Shown: positions 30,101 through 39,004 of the stretch, in pieces
Position numbering within the stretch: position 1 is the first letter of the stretch
How the letters are laid out: each line of letters opens with the position of its first letter
NCBI GenBank assembly: GCA_019843655.1
Contig: JACDQD010000011.1
Span: 8,536,604 to 8,600,603, forward strand
Reading direction: 5' to 3'
From: Lethocerus indicus
Lineage: Eukaryota > Arthropoda > Insecta > Hemiptera > Belostomatidae
DNA: 64,000 nt
The notes under the pieces: generated by a model
What the model saw: the letters and a program-made list of their open reading frames with translations, nothing else
What the model was told of the DNA's origin: nothing
The model's database searches: none
Position numbers and translations under genes: made by a program

Positions 30101-30312
30101 AACTACATAACGGCTGACACAATTAATATATTCCCCTTCATCGGTTGGTCTGATGTAGAAGCGATCTTGCCTTCAATCGTTCATAAAAGGTATATTTTGC
30201 AGATCCGGGGGAGAAACAGTGCGAACCAGGGACTGAGTGGAGGGAGGACTGCAACGACTGTTTCTGTACCGATTTAGGCGAAGCCTTCTGCACCAGGATG
30301 GGATGCAAGTGA
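27145..30312 (+). CDS. Gene D4: two-PLD pacifastin gene, older sister of D1-D3
   Basis: Exons 27145-27190 (MNRFIVLFLFSVCLA), 28640-28786 (PLD1) and 30203-30312 (PLD2, TGA 30310-30312). PLD1: CRVGDVQQVECNSCIC-TEDGKFACTRKLC, P1 Arg. PLD2: CEPGTEWREDCNDCFC-TDLGEAFCTRMGC, P1 Arg, ending one Lys after C6. About 101 aa. No FB1 or TTAA MITE in intron 1, unlike D1-D3; a hAT relic sits in intron 2. A UTR donor (AACAG|GTACAG, 30335) could join the 3' exons at 30915 or 31275. No reading-frame lesion is seen, so this is the most likely functional D gene. Confidence 0.8.
28640..28786 (+). CDS. Gene D4 exon 2: PLD1
   Basis: Six Cys, C4-x7-C5 (one residue longer than D1-D3), CTRKLC, then VKVRREIGVPG. Donor G|GTATGA. 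Confidence 0.85.
28839..29828 (-). mobile_element. Deleted hAT transposon in D4 intron 2
   Basis: Inverted ends CAGGGGTCGAAGACC and GGTTGTCGACCCCTG. 8-bp flanks GTCTATAC (28831-28838) and GTCTACAC (29829-29836). The minus strand encodes the transposase C-terminus: a 121-aa frame (29633-29268) and, after a frameshift, the typical RTRLTDENLQNLLRISVSQ stretch. Gene E has the empty site (GTCTATTC, 33159-33166). Confidence 0.9.
29100..29633 (-). pseudogene. hAT transposase C-terminal remnant
   Basis: Reads FYATEMDVLIFENPLKFDIV ... NLQLELIDLQSNN, then a frameshift, then KYRTRLTDENLQNLLRISVS. Matches the dimerisation end of Tip100/GTF2IRD2-like hAT transposases. The N-terminal zinc finger and most of the catalytic domain are missing. 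Confidence 0.8.
30203..30312 (+). CDS. Gene D4 exon 3: PLD2 and stop
   Basis: Acceptor TATATTTTGCAG. Six Cys, CTRMGC (P1 Arg), then Lys and TGA. Confidence 0.85.
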
Positions 30313-30914
30313 AGGCAGCGCTGATATTATAACAGGTACAGATTATAACTATAAGGCAAAATTTCACGCGTTTCGCGCGTAGGCGTTTCACTATTTTGTC
30401 TTGAACAATGGATTTATTTTCCAATCCAATAGCAGTTACAATTACAAATTTTTTTTAAGACTCTTGGCTAATTAAAGCCATCAGCTGTTAATAGCCAGAC
30501 TACTGCTGCAGGTGTATTATAATTCCATCACTGTTTCTTTACTGTAATACCGAATTACGAATTCCCGAAGTCCTTACTTTTATATACAATAGTTTCAACC
30601 GTTTGAAACTCTCGTCATCTCACCACCGATAAAACTTATAATTATATTTTTATTCAGCATAAAACACGAGCAAATATTTACAGATTTTTATATTAATTAT
30701 AGAAAATTAATTTAATACGCCTTGGGCTCTATATTGGGGAGATTTCGATACTGTGCACAAATAAGACTTTATAGATATATAAAGTTAGCTATCCCGGTAA
30801 CTCTAGTAGGGTTTTTTGTTCTTGCCCCTATGGCTCACCTAAACAATGTTTGTGCAGATTTTGTTGCCGATTTTTTATGTTGTTTATGCTAAAAAGACTG
30901 GATTACGTTTTCAG

Positions 30915-30983
30915 AACACCGTGAACTACACGAGACTGTTGGGGCTGTACTGACGCATCTGACTGCGTACAATTCTGAATAAA
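30915..30983 (+). terminator. Gene D4 3' exon, first copy
   Basis: After TTTTCAG: AACACCGTGAACTACACGAG ... AATAAA at 30978-30983. Homologous to the D1-D3 3' exon. Confidence 0.6.
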
Positions 30984-31274
30984 AAATTATAACACGAAAT
31001 TATAAAACGCCCAGCATTTTATTCATATCCCGTTCCCGACGCCGGCCACAGTTATAAATATTTGTGTACGCTTTTGTAGCGCATCTCGGTTTGCGATCGA
31101 CCCACCGGGTCAGAGGCCGAATGTTGTCAATGGAAATGGTTCAGAGAATTTAGACTCTGAACGACAGAAATAATAGACAAAATTGTATTTAATATTACTC
31201 AATTTCACTTGTTCCCATCTATAATCACAGTATAATGCACTGTGTGTTCATGCTAACAATGTTCTATGTTTCAG

Positions 31275-31347
31275 GAGAACACCGTGAACTACACCGGAGT
31301 GTTGGGACTGTACTCAAGCATTGTGAGTGCGTACAATTCTGAATAAA
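31275..31347 (+). terminator. Duplicated 3' exon
   Basis: Second copy of the same terminal exon (GAGAACACCGTGAACTACAC), with acceptor TATGTTTCAG and AATAAA 31342-31347, 360 bp after the first. Confidence 0.6.
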
Positions 31348-31349
31348 AC

Positions 31350-32480
31350 ATTGACACGAAATTCTAAAATGTACGCCCAGCATTTATTCATATCCCGTTC
31401 CCGAAATTGAAAAAATTGAATTTCCGCGTAAAGTGAAATTGGGAAGTTATAAATATTTGTGTACGCTTTTGTAGCGCATCTCGGTTTGCGATCGGCCCCT
31501 CGGGGTCAATTCCGACCAGAGGCCGAATGTTATCAACGGAAATGGTTCAGAGAATTTAGATTCTAAAAAGAAATGCTACAACCCACCTTATCCAGATAGA
31601 GCATTACATTGTCTAATATTGTTTTATAATTCCGTAAATTAAATTTCTATTCATCGAGGTAGGCGTTTTGGATCAGTAGACTGTTTCTAAAAATCCACTC
31701 AGTGTTTTTTAATCTTTAGAAAATTACGATATTATAAAGATTTTGAAGCCTGCGTTCGAAATAGTGCCATCTACAAGCTTGGCTGCTGCACTAGAACCAT
31801 AAGGCGAGTGGGCAAATGGCAGTGGTATAATTTCATATATGTTCGTACGATAGATCAATTAAAACGGAAATTAATTGAATGCTATGTCCCGTAATCGAAT
31901 TAAAAATAACAATATTTCGGAACGACTGTCTGTTCTGGTCAATTGTATTACCATATTTCATGTGATATTCCGTTTTCGCTGGACTGCATTTTCATATTTA
32001 AGACATAAACTGCCTAAACTTCCAATTGTAATAAGTAATTGAGTGAAATTAACTCCATTAATGAAACATTTTCGGCATACAATTCATAAGTCCTTCCTTT
32101 GTGACGGACACAAATTATTGGCGTACGAATAGGTTTATCTTAGGCTCGATCTTAACATTTCATAATTTCCACAGTGCAGTCTAATAATGGACCCAGTTGA
32201 ATAAATTTCAACCGCGGCCCTGTTGAAATAACTCGTCGTTTTCCAGAAAATCGGGGCGATAAACATTCGTTGTTTATTCTGTCTGCCAAAAAAATCTGAA
32301 TATTCTAATTCACCGATTGTTAAAAATTTGAAACATATTGCGTAATCTCCGATTTGATCGCGCACACATCGAACTTCTAACGCGAGTTCCATCGCGCCCA
32401 GTTTTATGTTAATCGAATGCCCCTTGGACAAATACCATTGTGTTTGCTCAATTCATTTGAAATGTGTTCTGCGTCTCACC
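31350..32480. other. Intergenic between D4 and E
   Basis: AT-rich. From about 32340 it resembles the D promoters (TTTTATGTTAATCGAATG; ATTGTGTTTGCTCAATTCAT). No gene seen. Confidence 0.5.
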
Positions 32481-32490
32481 TGAAATGGGA

Positions 32491-32498
32491 TATATAAA
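32491..32498 (+). promoter_or_regulatory. Gene E TATA box
   Basis: TATATAAA 55 bp before the ATG. The CCAAT palindrome of the D genes is degraded here. Confidence 0.6.
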
Positions 32499-32552
32499 CT
32501 GTGACGTCCCCAGTGCTGATACATTCACCGAGCACAGGACTCACAGACAGTC

Positions 32553-32598
32553 ATGAACAGGTCCATAGTCCTCCTCCTCTTCAGCCTCTGTTTGGCAG
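32553..32598 (+). CDS. Gene E exon 1: signal peptide
   Basis: MNRSIVLLLFSLCLA plus one base, donor G|GTATAT. Confidence 0.85.
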
Positions 32599-35500
32599 GT
32601 ATATCTAGGGCGTAAAATATTACATAACATATTAAGTCTAGGTAATTATTAAAGGAGCATTCTTGAGCGAGCCTCAGTATCAACGGGAGAGTCATGACAA
32701 TGTCATATTGGCGATAACAATCGAGATGATAATTTTAATTCCGAACCTTTCGTCGACCGACAGTTTTTATATTGAAGTAATGCCAGTTTAAACGTCATAA
32801 ATCATCGAAGGAAATTTGAAATATACGCTATAGAATTGTTGTATTTTCATATAATATGAATGCTCCGGAAGCATTTTTCCACTGTGTAAACCCAAGGGTT
32901 CAAATGGAATTTGATTCTTTTAGCCGTCTGTTTAAGATTTTTCCAAAATTTTCCGTTACTTGTTGCAGTCGGACATGCGACAGAGTGTCGCGTGGGTGAA
33001 ACAAAGCAGGTTGAGTGCAATTCGTGCATCTGCACCGAAAACGGCGAATTCGCCTGCACCATGAAGCTCTGTCTGGCCACCAACGCGAAAGTGAGGCGTG
33101 AAATCGGCGTACCAGGTTTGAGATTCTATCAGGTTTTCATTTATTCGTCAATTGCATCGTCTATTCAACAAGTCCCGCAGAAGTGCCACATGATCCAATC
33201 CTTCTTCTCCCGCACACGCGCACTGCGCATTAAAAATTAATGATTTCAATATTACTCCTTATTGGCATTATCTATGGCAGAGGGTAAACGTTATAGACCG
33301 TCTGCCCTGAGATGGAGGATCGTTCGGAAGAAATATTTCCTGCGAAACGTTCTGGAAAGTGCTGCCTTAAGTTGGTCCTTAAGTACAGAGAGCGTTCTGA
33401 CTGATGCCCACTGCTGTCTATTCTGGGCTTCGTTGTACAACGGGAAGTCCCGAAGGACATGATCTAATTCTTCTTCTCCGGGGCATGCGCACTGCAGACA
33501 CCAAGAAGCTCACGAATACTCTATCCAAACTGATTCTTTGTCCTTCAGACATAGATTCAGATCGGAATTAATGACTGTAGGGTGGTCATTTATACGGTGT
33601 GCGTATTGCAGGAGCCGCGGGGAAGCAGTGCGAACAGGGTGCTGAGTGGAAACAGGACTGCAACAAGTGTTTCTGTACCGAATCGGGAGTACCCGCCTGC
33701 ACAATGAAAGCATGCCCAGCCAAATACCCAGAAACAAGGGAAAAGCGAAGCCCACGCTACAGTCAGTTTACTCATTTTTTTTTTAATTTGGTAATTTTAC
33801 GCACAGTGCACTCAGCGCCATTATTTTTCTGCTCAAAATGTCTAAAATAATTTATAAACTCCTTGAAACCCCAGGTGCGACTGTTTCTTCAGGCCATTTT
33901 GTATTGTAGAATGATTTTTCGAATTCAACAGCTGAACTGCTAGTAACAATCACAGATTTTAATTACGGACTCTTGCCTAATTTAAAATATCTCTAACAGC
34001 TTTCCTTTCAGAATCGTGACTGTTTTTTACTACCATCCAATGCTGTAGCAATGCGATTTAATAATCTTAAGATTAAAACCTGAAAATTCGCAGGCTGCCT
34101 TGTACTGTCTTGAGTCTTTGCCAACACTTTGCAAGAACTTATTTATTATAGTGTAGTCCGGAATTATTTTAGACTACACTTTTAGTGATTCGTTGTCCTT
34201 CGCACCATCCTCAGGTTAGGTATCATACTCTACACCATGACTCATACCTAAGTCATGAAATCTCGGTTTCACAAATTTCTTTCCGCTCGTCCCAATCCTC
34301 TCGTCGGATTGCACAACATGTGCAATAGAATAAGTTAAAAAAGAAGTGATTTGTTAGTGGGATTGAGCTTATTTACTTTGAACTCGCGCAGTAATCACGG
34401 ATTGCCAGCCTGGAACCAGGTGGACGAAGGGGTGCCGGGAGTGCTACTGCACCAAGTACGGTGTACCCGCCTGCGAGGTGAAGACGCCGTGCGATCCCGA
34501 GGACATGACCGAAAGCCCGGAAACCGACGACCAGCAGACCGAAAAGCCTGAAATCCCACGCGGCCCTCATTACAGTAAGTCATAAGGGATTTTTTATTTT
34601 ATTTTTTGTTTTATTTAACTTTATTTATTGTACAATCAACTATATGCTAGTTATAGGTACAATGGCGGTTTGTTTGACTAGTTTGACTTCTTTCACTCGA
34701 ATAAAGACGCCATCCAGTGATGGTACTTTTGACCTGTATCCGGGCTACAGAAAGTCTCTAGGCCAATGGCGTTTAAGCCGATGCGGGGGGGATAGTGGAT
34801 GGGTAAGAGAGGAAAGGGACTGAACGAGTGGATTAGGATGAGGACAAAGGTGGGAGTGGAACTTCAGGAACCGGGATTTTGTGACTTCTTCCACTGTTGG
34901 TATGTTGAGGTCATTATGGATTGTCTGGTTAGAAACATCCCAGGGAGCATTAAGGATGGTACGAAGGACTTTTGATTGGGATGTTTGGATGCGAGCGATG
35001 TTAGATTTCTTGGCGGAACCCCATAGTTCTATTCCGTATGTCCATGTCGGTTTTAGTATGGCTTTATATATTGTCAGTTTGTTGACTATTGTAAGTTTTG
35101 ATGTCGTTTTCAAAAGAGGTCTCAAACAGTCCAAATTTGCGATTTAGATCTGTTCTTTTCAGTCGCGTATGGGGATTTCAAGTGAGTCGTTTGTCTATAT
35201 AGGGCCCATAAGAGGATACTCTGTTAATAAACCGATAGATCTTGTTATGAAGATTGATCTTTACTTATTAACCCCCGCAGTAATCACGGATTGCCAGCCG
35301 GGAACCAGGTGGACGAAGAAGTGCCGGGAGTGCTACTGCACCAAGTACGGTGTACCAGCCTGCGTGAAGGCGCCGTGCGATCCCGAGGACATGACCGAAA
35401 GCCCGGTAACCGACGACCCGCAGACCGAAAATCCTAAAATCCCGCACGGCCCTCATTACAGTAAGTCATAAGAGGATATGCGCTTAACAAACCGACAGAA

Positions 35501-36056
35501 ATTTTCGCTGGGATTAATCTTTTCTCATTGACCCCCTCGCAGTAACGACACTGTGCCAGCCTGGCGCCAGTTGGACGAAAGGTACCCAGCAGTGCTACTG
35601 CACCATGCGCGGTGTACCAGCCTGCGAGGAGAAGAAGCCTGAGGACGTGGCCGAAAGCCGCGAAAGGAAGGCCTGCTCTGGGAAGCCGTGCGAGGCTGCA
35701 GAGAGGCACAGAAGAAACGCTGAAAACAGTGAGTTGGAAACTGTATTCAAACTTGTATTCAGTTTGGACTGATTCCGCCGTCAAAATCAATCCCATTATT
35801 TGGGCCATAAAACACGGCGGAAAGCACCGAGCGTCGATTTATTGTAAATGCGTGTATTAGTACGGCAGAAAGTCCTGACCGAATTTAACCTACAGGCGTC
35901 GTAAAATTTTTATTTCGATATTATTCCATTGCAGTGTGGGATTCGCACTGCAAGCCGGGCGTCGAATGGATTCAGGGCGATTTGCAGTGTTTCTGTTCGA
36001 ATGAGGGCCACCCCATCTGCATACCGAAGGACGGGCCCCATGGATGGGGCTATTAA
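32553..36056 (+). CDS. Gene E: six-PLD pacifastin precursor, 337 aa
   Basis: Exons 32553-32598, 32969-33115, 33612-33761, 34392-34574, 35281-35460, 35543-35728, 35935-36056; all phase 1 and the sum stays in frame. Signal peptide MNRSIVLLLFSLCLA. PLD1 CTMKLC and PLD2 CTMKAC have P1 Met. PLD3 and PLD4 are a recent exon pair with acidic linkers (DPEDMTESP). PLD5 is four-Cys with a new downstream Cys pair. PLD6 is four-Cys. A UTR donor follows at 36066; the 3' exon 36576-36647 has AATAAA. It is clearly a sister of the D genes (same signal, PLD1 and last PLD). Confidence 0.85.
32969..33115 (+). CDS. Gene E exon 2: PLD1
   Basis: CRVGETKQVECNSCIC-TENGEFACTMKLC; P1 Met points to chymotrypsin- or elastase-like targets. 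Confidence 0.85.
33612..33761 (+). CDS. Gene E exon 3: PLD2
   Basis: CEQGAEWKQDCNKCFC-TESGVPACTMKAC, P1 Met, then REKRSPRY. Donor A|GTCAGT. Confidence 0.85.
34392..34574 (+). CDS. Gene E exon 4: PLD3
   Basis: CQPGTRWTKGCRECYC-TKYGVPACEVKTPC: the C5-C6 loop has five residues instead of four. Acidic, Thr-rich linker. Confidence 0.85.
34590..35206 (-). mobile_element. Jockey-like LINE 3' end in gene E intron 4
   Basis: Minus strand encodes a reverse-transcriptase C-terminus (KLTIYKAILKPTWTYGIELW; NAPWDVSNQTIHNDLNIPTV). Poly-A appears as the T-rich tract at 34590-34612. Flanks CATAAGGGA (34581-34589) and CATAAGAGGA (35207-35216). The paralogous intron after exon 5 (35461 onward) is the empty site. 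Confidence 0.85.
35281..35460 (+). CDS. Gene E exon 5: PLD4
   Basis: CQPGTRWTKKCRECYC-TKYGVPACVKAPC, normal loop length, P1 probably Lys. Near-identical to exon 4, including intron edges. Confidence 0.85.
35543..35728 (+). CDS. Gene E exon 6: four-Cys PLD5 with extra Cys pair
   Basis: CQPGASWTKGTQQCYC-TMRGVPACEEKKP: C2 is Thr and C6 is Pro, where exons 4 and 5 have Cys. About 18 residues later come ACSGKPCE and then RHRRN. Confidence 0.85.
35935..36056 (+). CDS. Gene E exon 7: four-Cys PLD6 and stop
   Basis: CKPGVEWIQGDLQCFC-SNEGHPICIPKDG, tail to TAA 36054-36056. Asp at C2 and Gly at C6; same subclass as D1 and D3 exon 4. Confidence 0.85.
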
Positions 36057-36575
36057 CCGGACGTAGGTAAAGTATTCACTAGTCCATAATATTGTTGGGT
36101 TTCGGCCTCCCGCCATCATTGTTGGCAACAATGAGCCCTACAGAAGACGCTTCGTCTCGGTATAATACTTACTCTTCACACGTTGAGGACGTACCGTTAA
36201 CTGGATGTAAATATGCAAGCTGAAATCGAGGATAATAAACGTTTCATACGGGAATTATTTTATATGTTTCAATAAAAACGATCTCGGCACTGTGCTGGGA
36301 AATTAGGCCGAATAACAGATTTTTATAATAATTTTATAGGCCTCACTCGGATGCTGCGAACAAATCAAGCTTTATAAATATAACAATGATACGTGTTATA
36401 TCACAGGAATGTCGATAAATGAATTCCTTCTGTGTCATTAGCATAACAGTAGTATGGTTTATTGTTGACTCTGTGGCTCACCTAAATAATGTTTGCGCGG
36501 ATTGCGTTGTCGTTGTTTTTATGTTGTGACTCAGCCTACTGTATGAAAGCTGAAAACACTTGATTATGTTTTCAG

Positions 36576-36647
36576 AAACCGCGGACTTCATGTTGGAGGG
36601 CCGCACTGTACTGATGAAGCCTGCGCCTACGTAAAATTGAGAATAAA
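36576..36647 (+). terminator. Gene E non-coding 3' exon and poly(A) signal
   Basis: Acceptor TTATGTTTTCAG, then AAACCGCGGACTTCATG; AATAAA 36642-36647. The matching donor GTAG|GTAA is at 36066. Confidence 0.65.
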
Positions 36648-36904
36648 AAATTTTACAAGAAATTCTAAAATGTACACGCCTAATAATTTAATATCCCCGT
36701 TCCGAAAATTGAAAGTCTGCCTCGTAAATTGAAATGGGGGCGGGCAAAATTATAAATATTCTTGTACGCTTTTCTAGCGCATCTCGAATTGTGATTAGTC
36801 CGCCGGGTCATCCCGACCAGAGGCCGAATGTTATCGCCCGTTTAATTGGTTCAGTTTTCTTCAATATGTTTGTGATTGAAATTGTTGTCAATTGTGATCA
36901 AGTC

Positions 36905-37125
36905 GTGTCATGAAATAAATAATTAACCGATAATCGGACAAAGGTCTTAGCCGATTAACAGAATCCCAGTACAAGTGACAGTGAGTGATAATGCAGTGAG
37001 GATGTCCAAGAAACATCTAAAGTGACTAACAGTGCTACTGAAGATGGCGAGCAGCCGAAACCGGTCTGGCAAAAGTCCAAACCAGCGAGAGGAGAAAGAA
37101 ACGCAAGAGATATACAAGATTTCGT
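36905..37125. mobile_element. FB1 copy 17 (right half)
   Basis: Core segment CCGATAATCGGACAAAGGTC and right arm with a good hammerhead-like motif (37034-37070, stem I GCTA/TGGC). Confidence 0.65.
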
Positions 37126-38800
37126 AAGCAATTTAATCAGGGATATTTTAAAGGATTAGACTACGCTGTTTAATCCGATATAGCGAGTATATGGTTTCTG
37201 GCCAATACCGAAGAGAAAGGTCGAGTAAACAACAACAATCTTGTTTGAGAACAGGTTCAGGAGGGACAAAGAGAAACGAACTAGGTCATCCCACAATAAT
37301 ATTTAACCTTCAAGAGGCCATGGACCGCCTGCCAGGGTATTCCAAGCGGTTTCGGAGAAAACGCGATCAGGAAAACAACTATTTGTATTCCAGGAATCAG
37401 GGTCAAGTAAATTTTCGGTATTCGTTATTAAAGGATTAATCTAATTATTGATAATCCTAACTTGCCAGGAACAGTTGAAATATATACTCGATTCAACTTT
37501 TATCAACTTTAAAAAGCGCTCGGAATATTTATTTAAATAGATATTAATTAATCTGTTAAAAACTGAGTCGTAGTACTATGGTTTGACAGTGTGAATTATT
37601 TATTGGCATAAAACACTTTTATGAGTGACCAAGTTTTATGTAAAAGAAGTGTATAGCGGTGGAAATAATTCGTCTCGAATTAGCTAGTAATATCGACAGT
37701 ATTTTCGCCTATAATTATCTTACGATTGTTGACTTCCAAGTGACTAACATCGGACACCTTGAACTGATCGCAGAAAAGGGGAAATCACGGCCTTTTCAAG
37801 CTTCCGCGTATTACTTTGTTTCTTTCTGGTTTCTTTCTAATTGGAGCATTTTTTAGTCGCATCGCTTTTTCTCGGTATATTTACCGAATTATATTCGTTC
37901 TCGACGCTATTTCGAGATACGGGAAGAGGGTTTTTTGAAACATTTTGTTTAAAAATGTTATCGAAACTACCGATTTTTTGTATCCTCTGAAAAATTCTGC
38001 GAAACATTTAATACGGACGATTATTTACAAATCGTTACATGAAGTTGATTTGGTACTATTACTGTTTTTCTATCGGGTTTTTTGATGAATAAATGTAATT
38101 CTTCCTTCTCACTTCTAAAAAAACACTAAATTACGATATCGTGACCCTGCCTTCTACACTCAACTTCAACTGTCCTTGAACACACAATATAAATAACAAA
38201 ATAACCTGATATAACTACCTAATATAGACTGAAGTATCGTTTATTTACATAAAAATAGCTTTCATTTATCTACGAATCAATTTTATGATATGGACAGGAA
38301 ATTATTTTGGAAAAAGGTTGGTAAAGTAGTCCATCGAGTACTGCGTCCGAACACCGAATCGATCATTAATTGTAGTAATTCTTTCGTAATACGATCTTTT
38401 CAGTAATTTTGAAACACGATAAAAGTCAAAGGTCAGGATAAGATGAACAGGGTTAAACCGCTGTGGAAATCGTTAATGGTTCTGTTTAAAACGATAAGGA
38501 AAGTAACTAAAAATTATGTCGCATTTATAGGAAGTGGTTTATAATTATAATTACTTGATATTGGGAGGCTTATCACCGCTCTTTCAATGCGGGACGACAG
38601 TGCGCGCTATCACTCGAGGGCACCTTCAGGGTTTCCTGAAGGTCGCGGTCTTGAGTCGCAGAATTGATGAATTTTCCCCCGATTGAATTTCGCCGGCGAT
38701 TAAGCGGCGGGAATTTCAGGAAATCGAGAAGACTGGAGAGATAAATAATAAATAAGCTTAAGGACGAGGGCTTCGGGGGAGTGGCCGGCGAGCAGCCGGG
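37126..38800. other. Intergenic between E and B
   Basis: Segment 37185-37440 shares blocks with 44440-44580 (GGACAAAGAGAAACGAACTA against AGACAAAAATGAAATGGGTC), so it is probably an old dispersed repeat. ACCTTCAGGGTTTCCTGAAG near 38610 forms a hairpin. No gene recognised. Confidence 0.35.
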
Positions 38801-38868
38801 GGCTGGTTGGAGAACTGGATCTGCAGGATTTGTGTTTTGTTGCCGGTCAAAAGGGGGGAAGCCCCTCG

Positions 38869-38898
38869 TGACGTCACGGACCGCATGAGATATATATA
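38869..38898 (+). promoter_or_regulatory. Gene B promoter: CRE and TATA
   Basis: Full palindromic CRE TGACGTCA (38869-38876), 14 bp, then TATATATA (38891-38898). TTTGTGTTTTGTTGCCGG and GGGGGGAAGCCCC lie just upstream. Gene C has the same order. Confidence 0.75.
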
Positions 38899-38946
38899 GC
38901 GGGCCGTTTCCTCAGAGCGTGGCAGTCGCTGACCCGAACAGACGAG

Positions 38947-39004
38947 ATGAACTCCTACGCGGCATCGGTCCTCCTCCTCCTGGCGGTCTTCTTCTGCTTA
39001 GCCG
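38947..39004 (+). CDS. Gene B exon 1: signal peptide
   Basis: MNSYAASVLLLLAVFFCLA plus one base; donor G|GTGAGA. Confidence 0.85.

Noticed and set aside
33262..33462. Overlapping ORFs on both strands in gene E intron 2
   Set aside because: No signal, domain or splice support; composition only. It could be an old element, but nothing identifies it.
38851..38866. Rel/NF-kB-like GGGGAAGCCCC upstream of gene B
   Set aside because: Mismatch to the consensus and a different sequence in gene C; not strong enough to call.
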